Source: Paraoerskovia sediminicola (GTDB lineage: Bacteria; Actinomycetota; Actinomycetes; Actinomycetales; Cellulomonadaceae). Taken from it: 64,000 nt of DNA. The translations under genes and the position numbers were made by a program. The notes beneath the pieces were generated by a model that did no database searches, had not been told where the DNA came from, and saw only the letters and a list, made by a program, of their open reading frames with translations. Below, one piece after another: positions 33,341 to 41,841 of this stretch. The stretch covers positions 2,294,001-2,358,000 of the forward strand of contig NZ_AP027729.1 of the NCBI RefSeq assembly GCF_030296575.1. Direction: 5' to 3'. How positions within the stretch are numbered: the stretch's first letter is position 1; every line of letters starts with the position of its first letter.

Positions 33341-34943
33341 CAGGGCTCGGCGGCACGACGACACGACCGTCCGTGCCGGCTCCCGTCCGCGTCCTGTGCG
33401 CGCTGCGCGGCCCGATCGAGTCTCAGGTCGTCGCCGGGCTCACGGAGGCGGCTGCGGATGTCGAGGTCACCCGTCGCTGCGCCGACGTGATCGAGCTGCG
33501 GGCCGCCGCGGCCGCAGGGCTCGGTGGCCTGGCGCTCGTGTCGGCGGACCTCGACGGGGTGGATCGCGACGTGCTCGCGGCCCTGACCGCGAGCGGCGTG
33601 AGGAGCATCGCCGTCGGCGGCTCAGAGCACGACCTGCGCCGCGCCCGCGCCCTCGGCTTCGACACCGTTCTCCCGGGGAGATCAGCGTCGCCGAGATCGT
33701 CGACGCGGTGGCCACGCTCCCCGGTTCCGTCGAGCACGTCCGCGGTAGCGACACGGTCGTGCCGGACGGCGTCGGGCCACCGGGCTCGGGCGGTCCGGCC
33801 AGGCGGGGCGAGGGTCCTGACGGTCCGGACCGTGCGCCCGACGTCGCCGGCGTCGTCGTCGCGGTGTGGGGTCCGACGGGCGCGCCGGGCAGGACCTCCA
33901 TCGCGGTGAACGTGGCGGCCGAGCTCGCCAGGACCGACGACGGGTCTGCCGGCGGTCGGGCCCGGCGGCGCGGTCGGTCAGGTCGCCGCGGCGTCGGCCG
34001 TGCTCGCACGGGCCGTGCCTCCCGTCGGCGGCACGGCGCGGTGGACGATGCGTCCGCCGCCGGATCCGACCCTGGATCAGGCCTCGTCCCTGGTGCGGGA
34101 CCTGCCGATGGTCCGGTTGCTGCTGCAGGTGACGCGGGTCGTGCCCGCGTGGGCACCGGTCGCTCGGTCCTCCTGGTCGACGCCGACACGTACGGCGGAT
34201 CGGTCGCCCAGCACCTCGGTCTGCTCGACGAGTCCCCCGGCATCGCGGCCGCCGTCAGGTCCGCGGGGCGCGGCCGGCTCGAGCCGGACGGGCTGCGCGC
34301 GCTGGCGCCCGAGGTCCTGCCGGGGGTGCGGGTCCTCACGGGCATATCGCGTGCGTCCCGCTGGTCCGAGGTGTCCGGCGCCGGCCTCGACCAGGTGTGG
34401 GAGGTGGCGCGCCGCACCGCGGACTGGACCGTGGTCGACTGCGGGTTCGGGATCGAGCGCGACGGGTCGCCCGGCTTCGACGGAGGCGCCCCCGAACGGG
34501 ACGGGGCGACGCTCGGTGCGCTGCGATCCGCCGACGTGCACCTCGTGGTGGGCAGCAGCGACCCGATCGGGCTGCAGCGCCTCGTCCGTGCCCTCGGCGA
34601 CCTGGACGAGCTGACCGAGCTGACCGAGCTGACCGAGCAGGCCGGGACGGGTCGGCGGACACCTCGCGTCGTGGTGGCCAACCGGGTGCGCGCGGGCGTC
34701 GCGGGTGCGGGCCCCCGGCGGGCCGTCCGAGACGTCCTCGCACGCTTCGCCGGGGTGGAGGAGCCAGTGCTCGTCGACGAGGACCGGCCGTCGTTCGACG
34801 CCGCCGTGCTCGGGGGCAGGACCCTCGGGGAGGTGCGACCCGGCTCTGCCGGTCACCGTGATCTGGTGGCGCTGACCGAGGCGGTGCGCTCCGTGGGGGA
34901 GTCCCTGCTCGACGACCGTCGGCAGGCAGCGCCCCTCGCCTGA
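33337..34943 (+). CDS. CpaE/MinD-like P-loop ATPase with a large insertion (apparent frameshift)
   Basis: A ParA/MinD-superfamily ATPase with an N-terminal receiver-like domain (VRVLCALRGPIESQVVAGLTE, LALVSADLDG, GVRSIAVGG). The deviant Walker A is GPTGAPGRTSIAVNVAAEL; the next strand ends LLVDADTYGGSVAQ, followed by VVDCGFGIE. About 75 Gly/Ala/Arg-rich residues (positions ~33930-34155) separate these motifs, where relatives have only a few. The frame breaks at GGGG 33675-33678. One added G restores VLPGEISVAEIVDAV and gives about 535 residues. Near the end a 9-bp repeat encodes LTE units. It overlaps the SAF gene start-to-stop. It probably positions or regulates a membrane complex. Confidence 0.8.
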
Positions 34944-34987
34944 GCGTGCCTCGCCCACGTCGGGCGTGCAGCGGGCAGACTGGTCCC

Positions 34988-35587
34988 ATGCGACTTTACG
35001 TACCGGCCACCCTCGACGAGCTCGACACCGTGGAGGTCGACGGCAGGTCGGCGCGCTGGGACCTCGGCCCTCGTCGCGCCCATGCCGTGACGCCGCGGCT
35101 CGTGAGCGCGCCGGAGAACGAGGACGAGGACGACGAAGGTCTGGAGTTCGTCGCGGCGCTCGAGGCGGCCGACGACTCGCTCGCGCTCGTCGTGGCCCGT
35201 GGCACGGCACCGCGCCAGCGGCTCGTGGTCACCGTCGAGGTGCCGGACGACGCCGTGTCGTCGGCAGCGCCGGGCCCCGGCGACGGGCCGGATGCGATCG
35301 CGCCGAGCGCGGTGGACGTGAACCGCGAGGTGGCGGGGGCCACGGTCGTCTGCGTCCATGCGGACGAGGTCGAGGCGGCTCTCGACATCGAGGCCGTGCT
35401 GAGCGCGGTGGACGCGTCGATCGCGGGCGGCACCGGAGCCGGCGCCGACACAGAACCCGGCGCGGCCGAGTCGGCTCCGGAGGCCGAGCAGGACGCCGTG
35501 GATGTCGCGATCGAGCGGGTCACCGACCGGTCGATGCTCTGGTACGACTGGACCGAGATCCCCGAGGTGCCCCGCGCGGCCCGGTAG
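34988..35587 (+). CDS. DUF6912 family protein
   Basis: A 199-residue acidic cytosolic protein starting MRLYVPATLDELDTVEVDGR, the usual opening of the actinobacterial family annotated DUF6912, and ending MLWYDWTEIPEVPRAAR. The central part has alternating helices and strands, and residues ~150-175 are an Asp/Glu/Ala-rich loop. Function unknown. It sits 44 bp after the CpaE-like gene on the same strand, a frequent neighbour, so co-transcription is possible. Confidence 0.8.
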   Translation: MRLYVPATLDELDTVEVDGRSARWDLGPRRAHAVTPRLVSAPENEDEDDEGLEFVAALEAADDSLALVVARGTAPRQRLVVTVEVPDDAVSSAAPGPGDGPDAIAPSAVDVNREVAGATVVCVHADEVEAALDIEAVLSAVDASIAGGTGAGADTEPGAAESAPEAEQDAVDVAIERVTDRSMLWYDWTEIPEVPRAAR

Positions 35588-35592
35588 TCGCG

Positions 35593-36381
35593 TCAGTCCC
35601 GCGCTGCGAGCCGGTCGAGCACCGTCTCGTGGAGTCGGCCGTTCGTCGCGACCGCGTCACCACCGAACGGTCCGGGCGCACCGCTCAGGGACGTGAAGCG
35701 TCCGCCGGCCTCGGTGACGATCGGGACCAGCGCCGCCATGTCGTGCAGCGCGAGCTCCGGTTCCGCCGCGATGTCCACCGCACCCTCGGCGACGAGCATG
35801 TAGGACCAGAAGTCACCGTAGGCGCGGGTACGCCAGGCGGAGCGGCCGAGGTCGAGGAGCGACTCGAGGCGCCCGCGCTCCTCCCAGCCGCCGAGGCTGG
35901 AGTACGAGAACGAGGCGTCGGCGAGCTGCTCGACCTCGGAGACGTGCATCCGGCTCGCGGCGGCGAGCGACTTCCCGGTCCAGGCGCCCGAGCCCTTCGC
36001 AGCCCACCACCGGCGTCCGAGAGCGGGGGCGGACACGAGCCCGACGACGGCCTCGTCGCCGTCGAGCAGCCCGATCAGCGTGGCCCACACCGGTACCCCG
36101 CGGACGAAGTTCTTGGTCCCGTCGATCGGGTCGACGACCCAGCGTCGGCTGCCGTGGCCGGTCTCCCCGAACTCCTCGCCGACGATCGCGTCGCGGGTGC
36201 GGGCGTGGTGCAGGGTGGCCCGGATCATCTCCTCCGCCGCCGTGTCGGCGTCGGTGACGGGCGTGGTGTCAGGCTTCGTCGAGACCGCGAGGTCGAGCGC
36301 CTTGAACCGCGAGAGCGTGTGGGAGTCGACCTGGTCGGCGATCGTGTGGGCGAGCCTGAGGTCGTCGTCGTACCTGGTCAT
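35593..36381 (-). CDS. hisN: Histidinol-phosphatase, inositol monophosphatase family
   Basis: Predicted to dephosphorylate L-histidinol phosphate, the penultimate step of histidine synthesis, using Mg2+. The 262 residues carry the IMPase metal sites: GEEFGE (about 68), WVVDPIDGTKNFVRGVPVWA (about 82-100) and ELALHDMAALVPIVTEAGG near 210. The HisN subgroup is inferred from similarity to actinobacterial HisN and from the usual place beside rsgA-aroA. Generic inositol phosphatase activity is the alternative. Confidence 0.87.
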   Translation of the reverse strand: MTRYDDDLRLAHTIADQVDSHTLSRFKALDLAVSTKPDTTPVTDADTAAEEMIRATLHHARTRDAIVGEEFGETGHGSRRWVVDPIDGTKNFVRGVPVWATLIGLLDGDEAVVGLVSAPALGRRWWAAKGSGAWTGKSLAAASRMHVSEVEQLADASFSYSSLGGWEERGRLESLLDLGRSAWRTRAYGDFWSYMLVAEGAVDIAAEPELALHDMAALVPIVTEAGGRFTSLSGAPGPFGGDAVATNGRLHETVLDRLAARD

Positions 36382-36384
36382 GCG

Positions 36385-37497
36385 TCACACCGTAGCGGTC
36401 CGGGCCCCCAGCACGCGGCGGAACGACTCGACACGCACGGACCGGAACGCACGGGACGGCGTCCCCGCCGACGGCGGGAGGTCCTCACCCTGCTCGACCC
36501 AGGCGTCGAGGGCGCAGTCAGGGGCGTCGGCGGTGTGGGTGCATCCCCGAGGGCACTCGGTGGCCGCCTCGGCCAGGTCCTCGAAGGCAGCGAGGAGGCC
36601 GTCGACCTCGACGTGCGCGAGACCGAAGGACCGCACGCCCGGGGTGTCGACGATCCAGCCCCCGCCGTCCGGGAGCGCCAGCGCGACGGCGGACGTGGAC
36701 GTGTGCCGGCCTCTCCCGGTCACGTCGTTGACGACGCCGGTGGCTCGGTCCGCGTCCGGGACGAGTGCGTTGACCAGGGTCGACTTGCCGACGCCCGAGT
36801 GCCCGACGAGGACGGAGAGGCGACCCGCGAGGGTGTCCTGCAGCGGTCCGAGGGGACCGACCCCGGCGCCGTCGGGCTGCCGCTCCGTGACGACGACCTC
36901 GACGCCGAGCGGCTCGTAGAGCTCGCGCAGGGGCGTCGGGTCCGCGAGGTCGGCCTTGGTCAGGCACAGGGTCACTGCCATGCCCGCGTCGTACGCCGCG
37001 ACGACGCACCGGTCGATCATCCGGGTCCGTGGCTCGGGCTCGGCGAGGGCGGTCACGATGACGAGGCGGTCCGCGTTGGCGACGATGATCCGCTCGTAGG
37101 GGTCGGTGTCGTCCGCCGTGCGGCGCAGCACGGTCCGGCGGTCCTGGATCCGGACGATCCGCGCGAGGGTCCCGTCGGCCCCCGACGCGTCCCCGACGAC
37201 GTCGACCAGGTCGCCGCAGACGACGCGTTCGCGGCGGAGCTCGCTGGCGCGCATCGCGAGGACGCTGCGCGGGCCCTCCGTCACCTCGCGACCGTCGGTG
37301 GATCGCGTGCCGGGTGTCCCGTCGGTCGCTCCAGGTCCCGCCCCGACGAGGAGCGTGTACCTCCCACGGTCGACCGCGGTGACGAACCCGGTCACGGCGT
37401 CCTCGTGGTCCGGTCGGCGCTTGGTGCGTGGACGGGAGCCCCGCTTGCCGGGCCGGTCCCGGAAGTCGGACTCGTCCTGCGGGCGTCGTGGGCTCAC
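36385..37497 (-). CDS. rsgA: Ribosome small-subunit biogenesis GTPase RsgA
   Basis: Circularly permuted GTPase that checks late 30S maturation. An N-terminal OB-fold occupies about 40-130. The GTPase motifs come in permuted order, G4 (CLTKADL) before G1 ([11 protein letters not shown]) and G3 ([10 protein letters not shown]). The zinc site [14 protein letters not shown] lies in the C-terminal domain. The protein is 370 residues. The GTG at 37497 overlaps the aroA stop (GTGA), so it is translated behind aroA, a pairing conserved in actinobacteria. Confidence 0.94.
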   Translation of the reverse strand: MSPRRPQDESDFRDRPGKRGSRPRTKRRPDHEDAVTGFVTAVDRGRYTLLVGAGPGATDGTPGTRSTDGREVTEGPRSVLAMRASELRRERVVCGDLVDVVGDASGADGTLARIVRIQDRRTVLRRTADDTDPYERIIVANADRLVIVTALAEPEPRTRMIDRCVVAAYDAGMAVTLCLTKADLADPTPLRELYEPLGVEVVVTERQPDGAGVGPLGPLQDTLAGRLSVLVGHSGVGKSTLVNALVPDADRATGVVNDVTGRGRHTSTSAVALALPDGGGWIVDTPGVRSFGLAHVEVDGLLAAFEDLAEAATECPRGCTHTADAPDCALDAWVEQGEDLPPSAGTPSRAFRSVRVESFRRVLGARTATV

Positions 37498-38954
37498 GGC
37501 GCGCCGACGGTCGCGGCGGCGCCGCAAGAATCCCGGTCGGCCGCAGTGCCGGCTGCTGTGCCGGTTGTCGTGCCGGCTGTCGTGCCGGCCGTCGTGCCGG
37601 GGAGGCCGAGCATCCGGTCCCAGAGCCCGGTGAAGCCGGGCAGGGTCTTGGCGGTGGTGGCGACGTCCTCGACCTGCACGCCGGGGACGCGGAGCCCGAG
37701 CATCGCGCCGGACGTCGCCATGCGGTGGTCGTGGTACGTGCGGAACACGGCGCCGTGCAGCGGGCGCGGCGTGATGACCAGACCGTCGGACGTCTGCTCG
37801 CAGCGCCCGCCGAGCCGGGTGATCTCGGTCGCGAGCGCGGCGAGCCGGTCGGTCTCGTGCCCCCGCAGGTGGGCGATGCCGCGGAGCCGGCTGGGGGAGC
37901 CGGCGAGGGCGGCGAGGGCGGCGATGTTCGGGGCGAGCTCGCCGGCGGCGCGCAGATCGACGTCGATGCCGTGGATCTCGCCCGAGCCGGTGACGGTCAG
38001 GACGCCGTCCCGGAGCTCGGCGGCGCCGCCCATGCGGGTGAGGAGGTCGGGCAGGAGCGCGCCCGGCTGCGTGGTGCTCGTCGGCCACCCGGTCACGCTG
38101 ACCCGGCCACCGACGATCAGCGCCGCCGCGAGGAACGGCGCGGCGTTCGACAGGTCGGGCTCGACCTGGAGATCTCTGGCGGCGATCGGCCCGGGAGCGA
38201 CCTGCCAGATCGCGTCGCGGCTGTCGTCCACCGCGACTCCCGCGTCGCGCAGGACGGCGACGGTCATCTCGATGTGCGGGAGGCTCGGCAGGGTGCGTCC
38301 CGTGTGGCGGAGCACGAGGCCCTGGTCGAACCGTGCGGCCGCGAGCAGGAGGCCGGAGACGAACTGGCTCGACGCCGACGCGTCCACGTCCACGGCGCCG
38401 CCCCGCACGCTGCCGTGCCCGACGACGGTGAAGGGCAGGTGCCCCGGCTCGCCCCCGAGTGGCGCGCCGTCGTCCACCCGCACCCCGAGGGAGCGCAGCC
38501 CGTCGAGCACGGGCCCCATCGGTCGGACGCGGGCCCCGGCGTCGCCGTCGAACCGCACGGGCCCTGAGGCGAGCGCAGCGACCGGAGGGAGGAACCGCAT
38601 GACCGTCCCGGCGAGCCCGCAGTCGACGGTCGCGCCGCCGGAGACGGGCGCGGGCGTCACGTGCAGCGTGCTGGGGACGTCGCCCTCGGTGACCGTGGTG
38701 CCCATGCTCCGCAGCCCGGCGATCATCAGGTCCGCGTCGCGGCTGCGGAGCGCACCCCGCAGCACGCCCGGGCCGTCGGCGAGCGCCGCGAGGACGAGCA
38801 GCCGGTTCGTCAGGGACTTGGACCCCGGCACCTCGACGATCGCGTCGAGCCCGCCGCGGACCGAGCCGGCACCGCCCGCCCGCGAGACGCTCGGCGCCTC
38901 CCAGACCGGAGGTCGTGGATCGTCGTGCGCGGGCTCGGTGGCGGTGGAGGGCAT
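37494..38954 (-). CDS. aroA: 3-phosphoshikimate 1-carboxyvinyltransferase (EPSP synthase)
   Basis: Joins shikimate-3-phosphate and phosphoenolpyruvate in the sixth step of aromatic amino acid synthesis. Key segments are [19 protein letters not shown] (phosphate-binding Lys), [34 protein letters not shown] and the active-site TYHDHRMA. The ATG at 38954 gives 486 residues, about 40 more than usual. The excess is an N-terminal Pro-rich stretch and a C-terminal tail with GTTA-type repeats encoded by a 12-bp tandem repeat (about 37556-37605) after the conserved [10 protein letters not shown]. The tail is probably disordered. Confidence 0.95.
   Translation of the reverse strand: MPSTATEPAHDDPRPPVWEAPSVSRAGGAGSVRGGLDAIVEVPGSKSLTNRLLVLAALADGPGVLRGALRSRDADLMIAGLRSMGTTVTEGDVPSTLHVTPAPVSGGATVDCGLAGTVMRFLPPVAALASGPVRFDGDAGARVRPMGPVLDGLRSLGVRVDDGAPLGGEPGHLPFTVVGHGSVRGGAVDVDASASSQFVSGLLLAAARFDQGLVLRHTGRTLPSLPHIEMTVAVLRDAGVAVDDSRDAIWQVAPGPIAARDLQVEPDLSNAAPFLAAALIVGGRVSVTGWPTSTTQPGALLPDLLTRMGGAAELRDGVLTVTGSGEIHGIDVDLRAAGELAPNIAALAALAGSPSRLRGIAHLRGHETDRLAALATEITRLGGRCEQTSDGLVITPRPLHGAVFRTYHDHRMATSGAMLGLRVPGVQVEDVATTAKTLPGFTGLWDRMLGLPGTTAGTTAGTTTGTAAGTAADRDSCGAAATVGAP
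37556..37605 (-). repeat. 12-bp tandem repeat in the aroA 3' end
   Basis: About four copies of a unit close to GTGCCGGCTGTC lie in the last ~35 codons of aroA, coding a GTTA/GTAA-like tail. All copies keep the frame. Confidence 0.75.
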
Positions 38955-38964
38955 GTCCGTCAAT

Positions 38965-39597
38965 CTAGTGGACGTCCGGCAGGGCCTTCCGCGCGGTCCG
39001 TGCCGCGCGCCGGGCGGAGTCCTTCGCCTCGTGCGCCTCGAGCTTGATCGCACGGGCGGCGTCCTTGGCGGCGTGCCGGCTCTTGCGGGCGGCGCCCGAC
39101 GCGGCGTCCTCGAGGCTCGACCCGGCGTCGTGCACCCGCTTCGAGAGCTCGAGGTCCTTGCGGGCCTTGTCGACCCGCCAGGCGACTCCGGGGCGTCCCT
39201 CGAGGTCTCCGGTGGCGAGCAGCGCGGCGCCGACGGCGCCGACCCGGCGGACGAACTTCGGCGTGCGCTCGCGCCGCTCGGCCTTGGAGCCGGTGAAGGG
39301 CTGGTCGACGACCGCGAGCGGCAGCGTGAGGGCGACGAGCGTGAGCGCGGAGCTGCGCGGCGCCTTGCTCAGGGCGAACGAGAGCCCTGCCACGGCGGTC
39401 GCGACTCCGTGCGCCCTGACGACGAGGGCGAGCTTCTTGTCGTCGAGGTCGGGGACGTCGTCCACCACCGACCCCACCAGGGCGACGCCCTGGCGGGCGG
39501 ACTCGAGGTGCTCCTCGGGATGCAGCGCGGCCTGCACGCCGTCGTAGACGAACCAGGACGCGAGCATGGGTCGTGCGAGACCCCTCAACAGCTTCAC
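38965..39597 (-). CDS. DoxX family membrane protein
   Basis: A 210-residue protein. The N-terminal part has about four short membrane segments with the DoxX opening ([28 protein letters not shown]). The last ~70 residues are a very basic Ala/Lys/Arg-rich helix ([25 protein letters not shown]) resembling histone-like tails. DoxX-family roles vary (quinone-linked redox, thiosulfate oxidation) and cannot be assigned here. It begins four bases inside the ferritin stop and lies just upstream of aroA on the same strand, so all may be co-transcribed. Confidence 0.8.
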   Translation of the reverse strand: MKLLRGLARPMLASWFVYDGVQAALHPEEHLESARQGVALVGSVVDDVPDLDDKKLALVVRAHGVATAVAGLSFALSKAPRSSALTLVALTLPLAVVDQPFTGSKAERRERTPKFVRRVGAVGAALLATGDLEGRPGVAWRVDKARKDLELSKRVHDAGSSLEDAASGAARKSRHAAKDAARAIKLEAHEAKDSARRAARTARKALPDVH

Positions 39598-40154
39598 AGC
39601 GCACCTCCGGCGGTCTCGGGAGCATCGGTATGGTCTCCGCCGTCACCGATCGTCTCGCGGGCGACGAAGTTCTCGAGGTCGAAGAGGTTGTCGCCGGCAC
39701 GCTCGGCGACGGTCAGGAGCGTGGTCGCGGACGCGACCTCCTCGACCTGCTCCTTGAGGAACCACAGCATGAACTGCTCGCCCATGGCGTCGCCCTCCTC
39801 GCGGGCGGCGCGGAAGATCGCCTCGATCTGCTCCGTCACCTGCTTCTCCTGGGCGAGGGCGAGGCGCAGCGGCTCGACGACGGCGTAGAAGTCGTTCTCG
39901 ACGGCGCTCGTCCCGGGGATCTGCACCGGGATGTCGCGGTCGAGCATGTACTGGACGATCATCATCGCGTGGTTGCGCTCCTCGAGCGACTGCCGGTAGA
40001 AGTGCGCTGCGAGCCGCGGCAGGTCGTTCGCGTCGAACCACACGGCGATCGCGATGTACTGCTGGTGGGCGTCGAGCTCGTGGCCCACCTGCTCGCGCAG
40101 CAGCGTGAGGTAGCGGGAGCCGGTCTCGGTCTCGGGGGCTTCAGTGGTGCTCAT
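39594..40154 (-). CDS. ftn: Ferritin-like iron storage protein
   Basis: A 24-mer-type non-haem ferritin of 186 residues that oxidises Fe2+ and stores iron. The four-helix bundle carries the expected ferroxidase ligands: a Glu in VGHELDAHQQYIA, the E-E-x-x-H set in SLEERNHAMMIVQYM, and downstream Glu residues in LALAQEKQVTEQIEAIF and LKEQVEEVASA. No haem Met of bacterioferritin type is obvious. The start at 40154 (MSTTEAPETETGSRYLTLL) fits the family. It is divergent from sigR, so it could respond to the same redox signals, but its own promoter is not clear. Confidence 0.9.
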   Translation of the reverse strand: MSTTEAPETETGSRYLTLLREQVGHELDAHQQYIAIAVWFDANDLPRLAAHFYRQSLEERNHAMMIVQYMLDRDIPVQIPGTSAVENDFYAVVEPLRLALAQEKQVTEQIEAIFRAAREEGDAMGEQFMLWFLKEQVEEVASATTLLTVAERAGDNLFDLENFVARETIGDGGDHTDAPETAGGAL

Positions 40155-40240
40155 GGGGACACGGTAGCGATCCCGCACGACACTGACACTCCAGGCCGGC
40201 CGTCAGGACGGTCGCCCCGGCCCCACGGTGCCCGAGGTCC

Positions 40241-40267
40241 GGGAATGTTCGGCACGGTAGGGCCGTT
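40241..40267 (+). promoter_or_regulatory. SigR-type (SigH/RpoE-like) promoter of sigR-rsrA
   Basis: GGGAAT (40241-40246), an 18-base spacer, then GTT (40265-40267). This matches the GGAAT-N18/19-GTT consensus described for Streptomyces SigR and mycobacterial SigH promoters. It lies 129 bp upstream of the sigR ATG on the same strand, implying autoregulation under thiol-oxidative stress. The match is seen directly; use by SigR is inferred. Confidence 0.85.
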
Positions 40268-40396
40268 GCCGATGACGTGACAGCAGTGAGGACGGAGCCC
40301 AGACCGACGGGCACGGCGCGAGGGCGGATCCGTGTCGACACCTCGACCCCGGCATGGTCGGGTCCGGGCGGCGTCGGGCGGCTAGGCTCGGACGTG

Positions 40397-41125
40397 ATGA
40401 CCGATACCCCCGTCGCCCCGGAGCCCGAAGACCGGCAGAGCGCACCCGAGCCGGAGCCAGGCGCCCCGGAGCCGGACTCGAGCGCCTCCAAGGAGGCGCC
40501 CGAGATCGGCGAGGATACGGAGCGTGCCCCCGAGGCCGAGTCGGACGCTGAGCGCGGCGCCCGGTTCGAGCGCGACGCGCTGCAGTACGTCGACCAGCTC
40601 TACTCGGCGGCCATGCGGATGACGCGCAACCCCACCGACGCCGAGGACCTGGTGCAGGAGACGTTCGCGAAGGCGTTCGCGGCGTTCCACCAGTACCGCC
40701 CCGGGACCAACCTCAAGGCGTGGCTGTACCGGATCCTCACGAACACGTTCATCAACACGTACCGCAAGAAGCAGCGCGAGCCGCAGCAGTCGCAGGCGGA
40801 GGACGTCGAGGACTGGCAGATCGCCCGGGCGGCCTCGCACACCTCCCAGGGTCTGCGTTCCGCCGAGTCCGAGGCGCTCGACCGGCTGCCGGACTCCGAC
40901 GTCAAGCGCGCGCTGCAGGAGCTCCAGGAGGACCGGCGGATGGTGGTCTACTACGCCGACGTCGAGGGGTTCCCCTACAAGGAGATCGCCGAGATCATGG
41001 GCACGCCCATCGGCACCGTGATGTCCCGGTTGCACCGTGGGCGCCGTCAGCTCCGCGAGCTCCTCGCCGAGTACGCGGCGGGGCGCGGGCTCGTCGGGGC
41101 GCGTCCGGCGGGGGAGGAGTCGTGA
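40397..41125 (+). CDS. sigR: ECF RNA polymerase sigma factor SigR (thiol-oxidative stress)
   Basis: Group IV sigma factor directing the disulfide-stress regulon. Of 242 residues, 1-55 are a Glu/Pro/Asp-rich leader. Region 2 follows ([42 protein letters not shown]), then region 4 ([38 protein letters not shown]). The sequence style matches the SigR/SigH subfamily closely. The stop overlaps the rsrA ATG by one base (TGATG), and a SigR-type promoter lies upstream. Activity would be set by the anti-sigma factor RsrA. The acidic leader makes the start uncertain; an internal start is possible. Confidence 0.93.
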   Translation: MTDTPVAPEPEDRQSAPEPEPGAPEPDSSASKEAPEIGEDTERAPEAESDAERGARFERDALQYVDQLYSAAMRMTRNPTDAEDLVQETFAKAFAAFHQYRPGTNLKAWLYRILTNTFINTYRKKQREPQQSQAEDVEDWQIARAASHTSQGLRSAESEALDRLPDSDVKRALQELQEDRRMVVYYADVEGFPYKEIAEIMGTPIGTVMSRLHRGRRQLRELLAEYAAGRGLVGARPAGEES

Positions 41126-41472
41126 TGGCTGAGCACGAGCAGCGTGACCCGGGGCTCGCCCCGGACGAGGTGCGGATCGTGACGCCGATCCCGCACGCGA
41201 CGGGAGGCGAGTCGGACTGCGCGCACGCGCTGTCCCACCTCTACGAGTACCTGGACTCGGAGATGACCGAGGACGACGAGGCCAAGATGCGTGCCCACAT
41301 CGCGCACTGCTCCCCGTGCTTGGCGGAGCTCGGCGCGGAAGAGCTCGTCAAGCAGCTCGTGCGCCGCTCGTGCCACGAGCAGGCGCCGGAGAGCCTGAGG
41401 CTCAGGATCCGCGCGCAGCTGTCGGTCAGCACGACGACGACCTACGTGGTGCGGACCCCGGGCAGCGCCTGA
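41125..41472 (+). CDS. rsrA: Zinc-containing redox-sensing anti-sigma factor RsrA
   Basis: Binds and silences SigR under reducing conditions; oxidation forms a disulfide, releases zinc and frees SigR. The 115-residue protein has the ZAS motif H-x3-C-x2-C (HIAHCSPC) and the additional upstream Cys in GGESDCAHALSHLYEYLD, the set of ligands and redox cysteines known from Streptomyces RsrA. The position overlapping sigR fits. A strong terminator follows within 50 bp, so the operon is just sigR-rsrA. Confidence 0.95.
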   Translation: MAEHEQRDPGLAPDEVRIVTPIPHATGGESDCAHALSHLYEYLDSEMTEDDEAKMRAHIAHCSPCLAELGAEELVKQLVRRSCHEQAPESLRLRIRAQLSVSTTTTYVVRTPGSA

Positions 41473-41519
41473 CCCGACAGTCCGTCCGCCGACGGCTCAG
41501 CAGCAGAGCGTCGGACGAC

Positions 41520-41552
41520 GAAGGGCCCGGTTCCGACGGAACCGGGCCCTTC
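41520..41552. terminator. Strong bidirectional terminator between rsrA and bL37
   Basis: A perfect stem, GAAGGGCCCGGTTCC with GGAACCGGGCCCTTC, around a 3-base GAC loop (15 bp), between convergent genes. Confidence 0.92.
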
Positions 41553-41600
41553 GTTCACCGCTGTGAGCGGTGGTCCGCCGGCGTGCGCCGGCGGAGGTGG

Positions 41601-41675
41601 TCAGGCGTTGGGACGACGGCCGTGGTTGGCGGCGTTGCCCTTGCGGCTGCGACGCTTGCGTCCGCGCTTGCTCAT
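41601..41675 (-). CDS. 50S ribosomal protein bL37 (24 residues)
   Basis: A tiny, very basic protein, MSKRGRKRRSRKGNAANHGR then RPNA. It matches the actinobacterial ribosomal protein bL37 first seen in mycobacterial ribosome structures, where it sits on the large subunit. A clear GAGGAG ribosome site lies 7-8 bases before the ATG at 41675. It is too short for most gene callers. It is convergent with rsrA and divergent from the DUF4097-padR operon. Confidence 0.88.
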   Translation of the reverse strand: MSKRGRKRRSRKGNAANHGRRPNA

Positions 41676-41726
41676 GGTGGTCTCCTCACGGTCAGGGGTT
41701 GCGTCCCATGATCCCACAGTCCGTGG

Positions 41727-41780
41727 TTGCCACGGGACGGGACGCGATATATCGTGTCCATTGACGCGATATATCGTGTC
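41727..41780 (+). promoter_or_regulatory. Promoter with two phased palindromic operators (probable PadR sites)
   Basis: GACGCGATATATCGTGTC occurs twice, at 41741-41758 and 41763-41780, 22 bp apart (about two helical turns). The core CGATATATCG is a perfect 10-bp palindrome. A possible -35 TTGCCA (41727-41732) and -10 TATCGT (41750-41755), spaced 17 bp, overlap the first copy, so a bound repressor would block initiation. The sites precede DUF4097-padR, which points to autoregulation by the PadR protein (inferred). Confidence 0.7.
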
Positions 41781-41841
41781 GTCCACACCGTGTCGCCCCG
41801 TCGTCAGGACGGCGACGCGCAGGGAGCACAGGGGCAGGGAC

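Noticed and set aside
34966..39888. A 1640-codon plus-strand open frame and other very long frames, such as 842 codons opposite secA
   Set aside because: They run antisense or out of frame to clear genes (hisN, rsgA, aroA, secA), have Arg/Gly/His-biased nonsense composition, and simply reflect the rarity of stop codons at this G+C content.
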